From positions 1,426,001 through 1,490,000 of the forward strand of contig NZ_JAFBBU010000001.1 in the NCBI RefSeq assembly GCF_016907385.1: DNA of 64,000 bases, read 5' to 3'. Position numbers and translations under genes: made by a program. Positions 24,851-33,548 of this stretch are shown in pieces. The notes beneath the pieces are model-generated. The model was not told the origin of the DNA, ran no database searches, and worked only from the letters and a program-made list of their open reading frames with translations. Source of the stretch: Subtercola frigoramans. Lineage in GTDB: Bacteria > Actinomycetota > Actinomycetes > Actinomycetales > Microbacteriaceae. Position 1 is the first letter of the stretch. Each line of letters starts with the position of its first letter.

Positions 24851-26590
24851 ATGGAGCTGGGGATCTACGCGGTGATCGGCGTGGCTGTCATTGTGGCGGT
24901 TGCAGCGTTCTCCAAGCGGCTCGGAATCGCGGCCCCGATCATCCTCGTCGTCGTCGGTGTCGGCCTCTCGTACCTGCCGGGTGTGCCCGAGATCGAGATC
25001 CCGCACGAGTACATTTTGAACGGCCTGCTGCCGCCGATTCTGTATGCCGCGGCCATCAGCGTGCCCATCGTCGATTTTCGGCGCAACCTCGGAACCATCA
25101 CGAGCTTGTCGGTGGTGCTGGTCGTCATCACGGCCTTCGGCACGGGTTTCCTGCTGTACACGATGCTGCCCGATCTCAATCTGGCGGCGGCGATCGCCCT
25201 CGGTGCGATCATCAGTCCGCCCGATGCTGTCGCTGCGACGTCGGTGGGCCGGCGGCTCGGCCTGCCGCCCCGGCTCCTAACGGTGCTCGAGGGCGAGGGG
25301 CTCGTGAACGACGCCACCGCCCTCGTCTTGCTGCGCTCGGCCACCGCAGCGGCGGTGGGGGCGCTGGCGAGCCCCTGGGCCGGTGTTCTCGACTTCGTCT
25401 ATGCCGTTGTCGTCGCCATCGCCATCGGGCTCGTGGTGGGCTTCGTGACCGTGTTCATCAGGTCGAAACTCAATGACCCGGTGCTCGACACGGCGATCTC
25501 GTTCGCGGTTCCGTTTGCCGCATTCATGCCAGCAGAGGGCATCGGCGCCTCCGGGGTTCTCGCCGTGGTGATCGCCGGCCTCTACACCGGGCATGCCGCC
25601 CCGAGCGCGTTCTCTGCGCAATCCCGCATCAGCGACCGCATCAATTGGCGCACCGTTCAGTTCTTTCTCGAGAACGGCGTCTTTCTGCTGATCGGCCTCG
25701 AGATCCGCACACTGATCGACAATGTCAACGACGAGTCGTCGCCCCTCGGCGTATGGGAGTCGATCGGAATAGGCCTGCTCACCACAGTCGCCCTGATCCT
25801 GCTGCGGTTCCTGTGGGCCGGCCCGCTCGTTCTCGGCCTGCGATTGCGCGCCCAACGCGCCGAGAAGACAACACTCCGCTCGCGGCTCTTCCTCGACTAC
25901 GTGCGAAGCCAGCCGGTGACGGGCCCTCGCCAGGCCCGAAGACGAAGGATCGCCGAGCGCTCGTACACGCGGAGGCGATCAGACCTCCAGCAGTTGCGAA
26001 ACGAGGGCATCGACTGGCGTGGCGGCGTGGTCATCGGCTGGTCGGGCATGCGCGGGGTGGTCACGCTCGCTGCGGCCCAGTCCCTGCCTGAGAACACGCC
26101 GTACCGCGACCAGCTCATTCTCATCGCCTTCACCGTGGCCGTCGTGACCCTGGTGGTGCAGGGCGGAACCCTGCCGTGGGTGATACGGCTGGTGGGCATC
26201 CAGGGCATCGATGTCGCCGAAGACCGGCGTGAACTCGCGCGGCTTCTCGATGAGATCAGCGGCGAGGGTCTTCAGGTCCTGGATGATCCGGCCAGGGCCC
26301 TCGGCGAAGAATCCCCGGTCGACCCCGATGTGGTGGAGCGTGTGCGCCAGACATCGTTCCTCCGCACCGAGTCGGCCTGGGAGCGCTCGCTCGAGCTGAC
26401 GGCGGGAACCGACGAGACGCCGCACCGGGTCTACCGGGAGCTGCGGCTCGCGGTGGTGGAGGCCGAGCGGGCCGCACTGCTCGACGCACGCAGCCGCGGC
26501 GCCTACGCCTCGCGCATCCTCGCCGAGGCCCAGGCCATGCTCGACGTCGAGGAGACGCGTCTACGCCCTCGCACGGGCACCGGCCACTGA
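24851..26590 (+). CDS. Na+/H+ antiporter, CPA1 family
   Basis: Cation/proton antiporter of the NhaP/CPA1 type, 579 residues with 11-12 predicted helices to about residue 440 and a cytoplasmic tail. The hallmark is the ion-binding pair in AIISPPDAVAATSVGRRLGL, followed by EGEGLVNDATALV. The central loop (about 330-385) is Arg-rich, and GWSGMRGVVTLAAAQSLP marks the last core helix. The ATG at 24851 is directly preceded by an in-frame TTG that could also serve. It likely contributes to pH and salt homeostasis. Confidence 0.92.
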   Translation: MELGIYAVIGVAVIVAVAAFSKRLGIAAPIILVVVGVGLSYLPGVPEIEIPHEYILNGLLPPILYAAAISVPIVDFRRNLGTITSLSVVLVVITAFGTGFLLYTMLPDLNLAAAIALGAIISPPDAVAATSVGRRLGLPPRLLTVLEGEGLVNDATALVLLRSATAAAVGALASPWAGVLDFVYAVVVAIAIGLVVGFVTVFIRSKLNDPVLDTAISFAVPFAAFMPAEGIGASGVLAVVIAGLYTGHAAPSAFSAQSRISDRINWRTVQFFLENGVFLLIGLEIRTLIDNVNDESSPLGVWESIGIGLLTTVALILLRFLWAGPLVLGLRLRAQRAEKTTLRSRLFLDYVRSQPVTGPRQARRRRIAERSYTRRRSDLQQLRNEGIDWRGGVVIGWSGMRGVVTLAAAQSLPENTPYRDQLILIAFTVAVVTLVVQGGTLPWVIRLVGIQGIDVAEDRRELARLLDEISGEGLQVLDDPARALGEESPVDPDVVERVRQTSFLRTESAWERSLELTAGTDETPHRVYRELRLAVVEAERAALLDARSRGAYASRILAEAQAMLDVEETRLRPRTGTGH

Positions 26591-26637
26591 CCGGCGCGCG
26601 CTGGTGCCCCCCTGACTGTGCGAGGGGCAGATCGACG

Positions 26638-26791
26638 AATCGTCGGCCCTCGTCTGATCCGTCGCAAATAGTGCGTCGGTTCGACTGAGGGCCGACGATT
26701 GGTCGATGAGCCGAGCGTCAGCGACAGTCCGCGTCGGAATCCGGCGAACGTCAGCCCGACCGTCGAACATAGTGCGGCGGTGGGGCTGAGG
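26638..26791. repeat. Inverted and direct degenerate repeats between antiporter and mrp genes
   Basis: AATCGTCGGCCCTC (26638-26651) is the exact inverse of GAGGGCCGACGATT (26687-26700). The loop contains a unit near 26659-26690 (CCGTCGCAAATAGTGCGTCG...CTGAGG) that recurs imperfectly 101 bases later at 26760-26791. The 221-bp convergent gap holds no gene. The first hairpin may serve as a terminator. Confidence 0.55.
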
Positions 26792-26811
26792 TTCGTCCGT
26801 TTGCGCGCGAG

Positions 26812-27975
26812 TCAGCGCGGCGAGACGCCGAGCGGGCGACGAGCGAGGCCGCGGGGGCGTGCGGCGAGCGTCTCGGCGATTGCGAGGATCGCCACGCTCG
26901 CGGGGTCGGCGGGGTCGCTCAGCACGATCGGCGCACCAGCGTCACCGCCGCTGCGGAGCGCCACGCTCAACGGGATCGAGGCGAGCAGGGGTACCGCAGC
27001 ATCCTGCCCTTCCGAGAGTCGCCGGGCGACTTCGAGACCTCCACCCGAGCCGAAGAGCTCGAGTACGGTGCCGTCAGGCTGGGGCAGCCCCGCCATGTTC
27101 TCGATGACGCCGACGATCTTCTGGCCGGTCTGGCGGGCAACGACACCCGAGCGCTCTGCCACGTCGGCGGCGGCCGGCTGGGGAGTTGTGACGACCAGCA
27201 CTTCGGCGTGGGGGAGCAGCTGTCCCACCGAGATCGCGACGTCGCCGGTGCCGGGCGGCAGGTCGAGCAGCAGCACGTCGAGGTCGCCGAAATACACGTC
27301 GCTGAGGAACTGCGTGATGGTGCGGTGCAGCATCGGCCCCCGCCACGCGACGGCGGCGTTGTCGTCGACGAACATACCGATGGAGATGACCTTCACGTCG
27401 TACCCGACCGGCGGCAGGATCATGTCGTCGACCCGCGTCGGTTTCACCGCGACCCCGTCGTGCACGAGCCCGAGGATGCCCGGGATCGAGAACCCGTACA
27501 CGTCGGCGTCGACGATGCCCACAGCGAGCCCGCGGGCTGCGAGGGCGACAGCCAGGTTCGCGGTCAGGGTCGACTTGCCGACGCCACCCTTGCCGCTGGT
27601 GACGGCGTAGATGCGGGTGAGCGAGTCAGGGCCGAACTGCGTCTGTCGGGCTCCGCCGGGGCCCCGCAGCTTCTCGGTCAGGGCTGAGCGCTCGTCTCGC
27701 GACATCACGGTGACCTGGATGCTCGCGGCGGTCACGCCCGCGACACCCAGTGTGGCCGTGCGAACGTCCCGTTCGATCGCTGTTGCCGCCGGGCATCCGG
27801 TGATCGTGAGTTTGATGACGACCGAAGCCAGACCATCGGGGTCGACCGAGACGTCACCGACCATGTCGAGTTCGGTGATGGGCTTGCGGATCTCGGGATC
27901 GATCACCCGTGCGAGCGCCTGCAGCACCCCCTCGGCGAGAGGGCAATCACCGGTTGAGCTCGAGTGCTCAGGCAC
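26812..27975 (-). CDS. mrp: Mrp/ApbC-type iron-sulphur cluster carrier P-loop ATPase
   Basis: Scaffold/carrier ATPase for Fe-S cluster assembly. I start it at the GTG at 27975, which overlaps the stop of the upstream DUF1003 gene (GTGCCTGA). This leaves 387 residues; the longer frame only mirrors DUF1003. An N-terminal MIP18/DUF59 domain (about 15-95) is followed by the ParA-like domain with the deviant Walker A GKGGVGKST (128-136), VDADVYGFSIPGI and LLLDLPPGTGDVA. The CxxC pair seen in many Mrp proteins is not visible, as in other actinobacterial copies I recall. It is the third gene of the MgtE_N - DUF1003 - mrp operon. Confidence 0.92.
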   Translation of the reverse strand: MPEHSSSTGDCPLAEGVLQALARVIDPEIRKPITELDMVGDVSVDPDGLASVVIKLTITGCPAATAIERDVRTATLGVAGVTAASIQVTVMSRDERSALTEKLRGPGGARQTQFGPDSLTRIYAVTSGKGGVGKSTLTANLAVALAARGLAVGIVDADVYGFSIPGILGLVHDGVAVKPTRVDDMILPPVGYDVKVISIGMFVDDNAAVAWRGPMLHRTITQFLSDVYFGDLDVLLLDLPPGTGDVAISVGQLLPHAEVLVVTTPQPAAADVAERSGVVARQTGQKIVGVIENMAGLPQPDGTVLELFGSGGGLEVARRLSEGQDAAVPLLASIPLSVALRSGGDAGAPIVLSDPADPASVAILAIAETLAARPRGLARRPLGVSPR

Positions 27976-28699
27976 TGCCGGGCTCGACTCCGGCGGGCTG
28001 AGGATCGCTGGTGGTCGCTGCAGTGCGAGTCTGTGCGGCCTCTGGCTGTGCGGCTTGCGGTTGTTCTGCTTCCGGGTGTTGGGCGCCCCGGGTTTCACTC
28101 GGTCGTGCGTCACTCGGTCGTGCGTTGCTCGGCCGAGATTCGCCGGGCTTGCGCTTGCCGCTGCGTTTGTCCGACCGCTTCGATCCCGGCCCGCCCTCTT
28201 CGACAGAGAGCTCCTCGAGCAGGGCGCGGAGCTCGCCCCTGATGAAGTCCTTGCTCGCCATATCCTGCATCGCCAGTCGCAGGGCGACGACCTCGCGGGC
28301 AAGATACTCGGTGTCGGCGAGGTTTCGTTCGGCACGCTGGCGATCCTGTTCGATCTGGACGCGGTCGCGGTCATCCTGCCGGTTCTGGGCAAGCAGAATG
28401 AGCGGGGCTGCATAGGACGCCTGCAGCGACAGGATGAGCGTCAGGGCAGTGAAGCCGATCGCGGCAGAGTCGAACCGCAGGTTGTCGGGGCCGTAGGTGT
28501 TGAAGCCGATCCAGAGCACGACGAAGCCGGTCAGGATGATCAGGAACCATGGGGTTCCCATGCCGCGGGCGATGGCTTCTGTCGAGCGGCCGAAGCGGTC
28601 GCGGCTGGTGCGGTTGCGACCGGGCAGCACGCGTGAGCGCAGGCCCTTGGGGGAGTCGAGCCTGGCGTCAGGGGTCCGGGTGATGGAGCTACGAGCCAT
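27968..28699 (-). CDS. DUF1003 membrane protein
   Basis: A 243-residue protein with a DUF1003 core: two hydrophobic segments (about 50-68, TPWFLIILTGFVVLWIGFN, and 84-105, ALTLILSLQASYAAPLILL), then NRQDDRDR and a charged coiled-coil-like helix (about 108-165). The last 75 residues are low complexity (Lys/Arg/Ser/Pro, then Ala/Gln/Glu-rich). The 11-base overlap with the upstream MgtE_N gene and the overlap with mrp indicate coupled translation. Its biochemical role is unknown. Confidence 0.9.
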   Translation of the reverse strand: MARSSITRTPDARLDSPKGLRSRVLPGRNRTSRDRFGRSTEAIARGMGTPWFLIILTGFVVLWIGFNTYGPDNLRFDSAAIGFTALTLILSLQASYAAPLILLAQNRQDDRDRVQIEQDRQRAERNLADTEYLAREVVALRLAMQDMASKDFIRGELRALLEELSVEEGGPGSKRSDKRSGKRKPGESRPSNARPSDARPSETRGAQHPEAEQPQAAQPEAAQTRTAATTSDPQPAGVEPGSA

Positions 28700-29975
28700 T
28701 GCCGACTCTCCTTCCGCGTAGAGGTGTTGCGTTGATCACCGTGCCGTCGTGACTTCGCCAGTCGTCAGGCAGCAGGTAATCGAGAACATCGTCAATGGTC
28801 ACCACCCCGACAAGCCGGTGGTTCTCGTCGACAACGGGCACCGAGACGAGGTTGTAACTGGCCAGGATGCGCGAAACCTCGGCCGCTGAGGTGTGTGCCT
28901 TCACCGGCTCGAGGCCGTCGTCGAGCAGGGCGCCGAGGCGTTCGTGCGGCGGGTACCGCAGCATCCGTTGGAAGTGCACCATACCGAGGAACCGGCCGGT
29001 CGGGGGCTCGTACGGGGGCAGCGTGACGCAGATCGCGGCCCCGAGGGCGGGTGCGAGCTCGTGTCGCCTGATGAGGGCGAGACCTTCGGCGACGGTTGCG
29101 TCGGCCGATACGATGATCGGCTCAGTCGTCATCAGCCCACCCGCCGTGTCGGGCGCGTAGGCAAGCAGCATGCGCACGTCGTCGGCCTCTTCGGGCTGCA
29201 TGAGCTTCAGCAGCTCTTCGCCGCGGGCATCGGAGAGCTGCGCGATGAGGTCGGCGGCATCATCCGGCTGCATCTGGTCGAGCACGTCGGCCGCACGGGT
29301 GTCGTCGAGTTGGTTCATGATCTCGACCTGGTCGCTCTCGGGCATCTCTTCGAGAACGTCGGCGAGCCGGGCATCCGGCAGTTCTCCGGCGACTTCGAGC
29401 CTGCGCAGGTGCGGAAGGTCGAGCAGGGTGTTCGCGAGGTCGGCCGGCTTCATGTCGCCGTAGGTGGCAATCAGCTGCTCGGCGGATTGCGACTGGCCCG
29501 TCTGGCTGCGTTCCCTGACCTCTGCCCAGGTTGCGAAGACGGTCGGGCCCTTGCCGAACGGGCTGGCACTCGTCTTCGGGCGCCGCAGGAAGAGCTGCGA
29601 GACGGCCCACTCGCCGGGGCCGGACTGTTCGATGGCGACGTCTTCGATGGTCGCCTCGCCCGATCCGTCGGTGAAGACCACCTTGCGCCCGAGGATCTCG
29701 GCGATGACCCGCACCTCGCCGCCGCGCTGCTCGAAGCGACGCACGTTCATAAGGCCCGTGGTGATGATCTGGCCGCTGCCGATGCTCGTGACCCGGCCGA
29801 TCGAGACGAAGACCCGTCGTTTTCCGGGAATCTCGACGATGAGTCCGACGAGCCGCGGGGTGTCCGGACTTCGGTACACCACCAGTACGTCGCGCACCTT
29901 GCCCAAGCGGTCGCCCGCGGGGTCGAAGACGGTGCACCCGGCCAATCTGGCGACGAAGACTCTGGTGGCACTCAC
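28689..29975 (-). CDS. Soluble PRC-barrel/MgtE_N/CBS protein
   Basis: A 428-residue cytoplasmic protein. Residues 1-130 form two PRC-barrel-like beta segments (GDRLGKVRDVLVVYRSPD near the start). Residues 170-290 are an MgtE_N superhelix (LEEMPESDQVEIMNQLDD, LDQMQPDDAADLIAQL). Residues 290-410 hold two CBS domains (TVAEGLALIRRHEL; VPVVDENHRLVGVVTIDDVL). The membrane channel of true MgtE Mg2+ transporters is absent. It may sense Mg2+ or nucleotides and control a partner. Start: GTG at 29975. First gene of the operon with DUF1003 and mrp, an order also known in mycobacteria (Rv1232c region, from memory). Confidence 0.88.
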   Translation of the reverse strand: MSATRVFVARLAGCTVFDPAGDRLGKVRDVLVVYRSPDTPRLVGLIVEIPGKRRVFVSIGRVTSIGSGQIITTGLMNVRRFEQRGGEVRVIAEILGRKVVFTDGSGEATIEDVAIEQSGPGEWAVSQLFLRRPKTSASPFGKGPTVFATWAEVRERSQTGQSQSAEQLIATYGDMKPADLANTLLDLPHLRRLEVAGELPDARLADVLEEMPESDQVEIMNQLDDTRAADVLDQMQPDDAADLIAQLSDARGEELLKLMQPEEADDVRMLLAYAPDTAGGLMTTEPIIVSADATVAEGLALIRRHELAPALGAAICVTLPPYEPPTGRFLGMVHFQRMLRYPPHERLGALLDDGLEPVKAHTSAAEVSRILASYNLVSVPVVDENHRLVGVVTIDDVLDYLLPDDWRSHDGTVINATPLRGRRVGNGS

Positions 29976-30111
29976 GCTTCTAACTTAGACCGTCTGCGTG
30001 AACAGACCCTCCGTGATGAGACCCCTCACGGTACAACCGTGGTGCCATCACAGGCTGTGAACCACCGGTCGTCACCCCCATGCGGCCGGATGCCCGTGGA
30101 AGAATGGGCTC

Positions 30112-30678
30112 GTGACGAACCAGATGCCCGGAATGGGCCGCAATCCCCGAACCACACCCCGGATTCCCCGGGGCGAGATCGTCCAGACCTTCGAGACCTA
30201 CGAAGACGCCCAGCAGGCCGTCGATGTGCTCGCGCGTTCGGACTTTCCGGTGAACCAGCTGGCGATCATCGGCAGCGACCTCAAGACGGTCGAGAATGTG
30301 ACGGGCAAGCTGAGCTACGGCCGTGCCGCGCTCGCCGGCGCGTTCAGTGGTGCGTGGATGGGCCTGTTCTTCGGGCTACTGCTGGTGATCTTCTCACCGA
30401 ACGCGACGTCGTTCGGCTTCGTGGCCGCGGCGATCCTGATCGGTGCAGGGTTCGGAATGCTGTTCGGAATCGTGTCGTACACGATCACCCGTCGCCGACG
30501 CGACTTCACGTCGACCATGCAGGTCGTCGCTACCAGCTACTCCATCCTGGCCGACCCTGAGGTGGCGAACCGCGCGCGCAACATCATCGCTCCCGACGCA
30601 ACCTGGGGCCAGGCGCAGGCGCCTCACCCCTCAGACCCGCCCGCACCGCACCCCTCAGACCCACCCCCCGCGCTCTGA
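30112..30678 (+). CDS. General stress protein 17M-like membrane protein
   Basis: 188 residues. The N-terminal soluble domain (about 25-70; IVQTFETYEDAQQAVDVL) resembles the GSP17M/YflT-like domain, followed by two glycine-rich hydrophobic segments (about 78-105 and 108-128, with GAFSGAWMGLFFGLLL). A second soluble part then has RRRDFTSTMQVVATSYSILA. The tail is a repeat of APHPSDPP, again encoded by a small tandem duplication. Start: GTG at 30112. It is divergent from the MgtE_N operon, with a 136-bp gap. A stress role is inferred from family naming only. Confidence 0.82.
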   Translation: MTNQMPGMGRNPRTTPRIPRGEIVQTFETYEDAQQAVDVLARSDFPVNQLAIIGSDLKTVENVTGKLSYGRAALAGAFSGAWMGLFFGLLLVIFSPNATSFGFVAAAILIGAGFGMLFGIVSYTITRRRRDFTSTMQVVATSYSILADPEVANRARNIIAPDATWGQAQAPHPSDPPAPHPSDPPPAL

Positions 30679-30720
30679 CCCCGGCGTCGATGGCGCTCGT
30701 CTTCAGTTCCGCAGCGTTGT

Positions 30721-30970
30721 GCCGGGCTGTGAGCGAGCGGCCGTTATAGGCCGCCCGCCGCCCTCACCGTGCCGGGCTGTGAGCGAGCGGCCGTTATAGG
30801 CCGCCCGCCGCCCTCACCGTGCCGGACTGTGAGCGAGCGGCCGTTATAGGCCGCCCGCCGCCCTCACCGTGCCGGGCTTTGGGCGAGCGGCCGTTATAGG
30901 CCGCCCGCCGCCCTCACCGTGCCGGGCTGTGAGCGAGCGGCCGTTATAGGCCGCCCGCCGCCCTCACCCA
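30721..30970. repeat. Five tandem copies of a 50-bp unit containing a gene end plus hairpin
   Basis: Copies begin at 30721, 30771, 30821, 30871 and 30921 and differ at only a few bases (GGGCTGT to GGACTGT in copy 3; GGGCTTTGGG in copy 4; the last two or three bases in copy 5). Each unit carries the palindrome GCGGCC-GTTATA-GGCCGC. On the minus strand, copy 5 encodes the last nine codons and the TAA of the aminopeptidase gene. The other four copies follow its stop in tandem. The array therefore looks like an amplified gene terminus/terminator. Copy 1 begins 42 bases after the stop of the convergent membrane protein gene. Confidence 0.95.
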
Positions 30971-32485
30971 GGACTCGACGTCGTCGGCCGAGCGCGGGAT
31001 CGCGATCGACAGGTTCTCGGCGCCGGTGGGCGTGACGAGGATGTCGTCTTCGATGCGTGCCCCGATGCCTCGGAAGTTCACCGGCACGGTCAGGTCGTCG
31101 GGCTGGAAGTAGAGCCCGGGTTCGATCGTGAACACGTTGCCGGCTTCGAGCACGCCGTCGAGGTACATCTCACGCCGAGCCTTGGCGCAGTCGTGAACGT
31201 CGAGTCCGAGGTGGTGGCTCGTGCCGTGCACCATGTAGCGGCGGTGCTGCTGGTTCTCGACCTTGATGGCCTCTTCGGCACTGACGGGCAGCAGTCCCCA
31301 CACGGCTGTTCGCCGGGCGATGACGGCCATGGCTGTCTGGTGGATCTCGCGAAAACGGATGCCGGGGCGCACGATGGCGAAGGCGGCGTCGGCTGCTTCG
31401 CGAACGGCTTCGTAGATCATCCGCTGCTCTTCGCTGAAGGTGCCGGAGACGGGCAGGGTGCGCGTGATGTCGGCGGTGTAGTAGCTGTCGGCTTCAACAC
31501 CAGCGTCGATGAGAATGAGGTCGCCCGGGACCACGGGGCCGTCGTTGCGGGTCCAGTGCAGAATGCAGGCGTGGGGCCCGGATGCTGCGATCGTGTCATA
31601 GCCGAGCGCGTTGCCGTCAGACCGGGCACGGCCATAGAACACACCCTCCACGAGGCGTTCTCCTCGCTCGTGGGCGACGATCCGTGGCAGGTCGGCGATG
31701 ATGTCGTCGAAGCCGCGCGCGGTCGCAGCGATCGCCAGTCTCATCTGCGCGATCTCGTACTCGTCTTTCACCAGCCGCAACTCGGCGAGATCTCGTTCGA
31801 GCAGGTCGGACGACGCGCTCCTGTTGCCCACGGTGTCGAGTTCGGCGAGTTCGAAGGCTTCACCACGGCTCGCGTCGACCAGGGCTGTGAGCGCGGGATC
31901 GGCTTCGCGGACGATGCGGGTGTTCTCGTCAGAGGAGTTGACGACCTCGTCGAGTTCGGCGATTCCGAAGGTCTGCAGGCCGAGATCACTGGCGACCTGC
32001 GCGAGCGAGGGGCGGGGGCCGATCCAGAATTCGCCGATCTCGGGGTTCGCGTAGAACTCGTCGGAGTCGCGGCCGGCGCGCTCGCGGAAGTAGAGCGACG
32101 CCGTGTGGCCCTCGCCGCCATCGTGTGCTTCTGGGCCGTCGATCGGTTCGAGTACCAGCACGGCCCCGGGCTCGCTGTCTGAACCCCAGCCGGTGAGGTA
32201 CGCGAAGGAGGTGTGGGCGCGGAAGGCGTAGTCGGTGTCGTTCGAGCGCTGCTTCAGGCGCCCGGCGGGGATGATCAGCCGCATGCCCGGGTACATGGCC
32301 GAGATGCGGGCGCGACGGTCGGCGGCGAAGGGAGCCTGTTCGCGGGCGGGCGGCAGAACATCCGTTCGCTCAGCCCAGCCCTCGGAGATGTAGTGCTTGA
32401 AGGCCTCGGAGCCGGGGGTGGTCGAGCGGTTCGAGGTGGCCCGCGGGGCGGGGTCGGTCACAGCGGTGTCTGTTGATTCAGCCAT
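30944..32485 (-). CDS. pepP: Xaa-Pro aminopeptidase, M24B family
   Basis: Dinuclear-metal aminopeptidase cleaving N-terminal residues before proline, 513 residues from the ATG at 32485. N-terminal AMP_N domain (RRARISAMYPGMRLIIPAG). The catalytic pita-bread fold has all metal ligands in order: two Asp in ILIDAGVEADSYYTADITR, His in HGTSHHLGLDVHD, Glu in TIEPGLYF and Glu in GARIEDDILVT. The longer upstream frame is low-complexity and unlikely. GGAG lies very close to the ATG, so the exact start is uncertain. Its last codons and stop lie inside the 50-bp tandem array. Confidence 0.92.
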   Translation of the reverse strand: MAESTDTAVTDPAPRATSNRSTTPGSEAFKHYISEGWAERTDVLPPAREQAPFAADRRARISAMYPGMRLIIPAGRLKQRSNDTDYAFRAHTSFAYLTGWGSDSEPGAVLVLEPIDGPEAHDGGEGHTASLYFRERAGRDSDEFYANPEIGEFWIGPRPSLAQVASDLGLQTFGIAELDEVVNSSDENTRIVREADPALTALVDASRGEAFELAELDTVGNRSASSDLLERDLAELRLVKDEYEIAQMRLAIAATARGFDDIIADLPRIVAHERGERLVEGVFYGRARSDGNALGYDTIAASGPHACILHWTRNDGPVVPGDLILIDAGVEADSYYTADITRTLPVSGTFSEEQRMIYEAVREAADAAFAIVRPGIRFREIHQTAMAVIARRTAVWGLLPVSAEEAIKVENQQHRRYMVHGTSHHLGLDVHDCAKARREMYLDGVLEAGNVFTIEPGLYFQPDDLTVPVNFRGIGARIEDDILVTPTGAENLSIAIPRSADDVESWVRAAGGL

Positions 32486-32595
32486 ACTCCATTGTCTCGC
32501 TCGTGGTGGGCGATTGCGACTCGGGCAACTGACGAGCACCGGGGCCCGATCTGGTAGTCGGCTGAGAGCGCTGATCGAGCGCCTAGCATGGGGGT

Positions 32596-33468
32596 ATGCC
32601 TGACGTTGCACCCGCATTCCGCGGTCCTGTCGATCTTCACACTCACAGCAGTGCGTCAGACGGAACGGAAACGCCGTACGAGGTCGTGCGCTCGGCACAC
32701 GAGGCGGGCCTCGGAACGCTCGCACTGACCGATCACGATACGACGGCAGGATGGGCATCCGCGTCACAGGCCGCCCGCCACTTCGGCCTCTCGCTGATTC
32801 CGGGAATGGAACTCAGCACCCGTCAGGAGTACGCAAGCGTTCATCTCCTGGCCTACCTCTTCGACCCGGCAGACGAAGCGCTGCTGGCCGAGACGACCAC
32901 GATCCGAAACGCTCGGATGAAGCGCGCTGAGAGCATTGTGGCCCGTATTTCAGAGGACTACGACCTCACCTGGCAGGACGTCCTCGACCAGACCACCGAA
33001 GGGGCGACCATCGGCCGGCCGCACATCGCCGACGCTCTGGTCGCCAAGGGCCTCGCGCCGACACGGAGTCATGCCTTCCAGGGCATATTGCACTGGAAGG
33101 CGGGGTACTTCCAGCCCCACTACGCACCGACGCCGCTGATCGGGGTGCAACTGGTGGTGGCGGCCGGGGGAGTGCCCGTGCTCGCCCACCCGGGAACGAG
33201 CGGTCGCGACCGGGTGATTCCCGAGTCCAACCTTCGCCGACTGGTGGATGCTGGGCTCTTCGGTCTCGAGATCGAGCACAGTCTCAACACGGCCGACGGA
33301 AAGACCAGGCTCTACGAGCTCGCCAAGAAATTCGGGCTCCAGGTCACCGGGTCGAGCGACTACCACGGCTCAGGCAAGCCGAATCGGCTGGGCGAGAACA
33401 CCACGCCCCTCGAGGTTCTGCAGAAGATCGTCGACCGGGCCACGGGATCGCTTCCGGTTTACGCCTGA
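32596..33468 (+). CDS. PHP-domain phosphoesterase (RNase AM/nucleotide phosphatase-like)
   Basis: Metal-dependent PHP hydrolase of 290 residues, related to the YciV/RNase AM group and 3',5'-nucleoside bisphosphate phosphatases. Ligand motifs in order: DLHTHSSASDGTETP, LTDHDTTAGW, PGMELSTRQ, HLLAYLFD, GRPHIADAL, LAHPGTSGRD and SSDYHGSGKPN. Start: ATG at 32596. It is divergent from the aminopeptidase gene and convergent with the DUF445 gene. The exact substrate is not decided by sequence. Confidence 0.88.
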   Translation: MPDVAPAFRGPVDLHTHSSASDGTETPYEVVRSAHEAGLGTLALTDHDTTAGWASASQAARHFGLSLIPGMELSTRQEYASVHLLAYLFDPADEALLAETTTIRNARMKRAESIVARISEDYDLTWQDVLDQTTEGATIGRPHIADALVAKGLAPTRSHAFQGILHWKAGYFQPHYAPTPLIGVQLVVAAGGVPVLAHPGTSGRDRVIPESNLRRLVDAGLFGLEIEHSLNTADGKTRLYELAKKFGLQVTGSSDYHGSGKPNRLGENTTPLEVLQKIVDRATGSLPVYA

Positions 33469-33482
33469 GTCACGACGGCAGT

Positions 33483-33534
33483 CCCGTTTCGCCTGGAACG
33501 TCTTCATCTGACCCGTTCCGCCTGGCACCGTCTT
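33483..33534. repeat. Imperfect direct repeat in a convergent gap
   Basis: CCCGTTTCGCCTGGAACGTC (33483-33502) recurs as CCCGTTCCGCCTGGCACCGTC (33512-33532), both followed by TT. It fills most of the 80-bp space between the PHP and DUF445 genes. No hairpin terminator is evident there. Confidence 0.5.
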
Positions 33535-33548
33535 GCAGCCGCAGTCGT

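Noticed and set aside
27976..28413. N-terminal extension of Mrp
   Set aside because: It mirrors the DUF1003 gene in another frame; the overlapping GTG at 27975 gives the family start.
28689..29975. Mg2+ transporter MgtE
   Set aside because: The MgtE_N and CBS domains are there, but no transmembrane channel domain follows.
30721..30970. Possible CRISPR array
   Set aside because: The 50-bp units are contiguous and identical throughout, with no unique spacers, and no cas genes are nearby.
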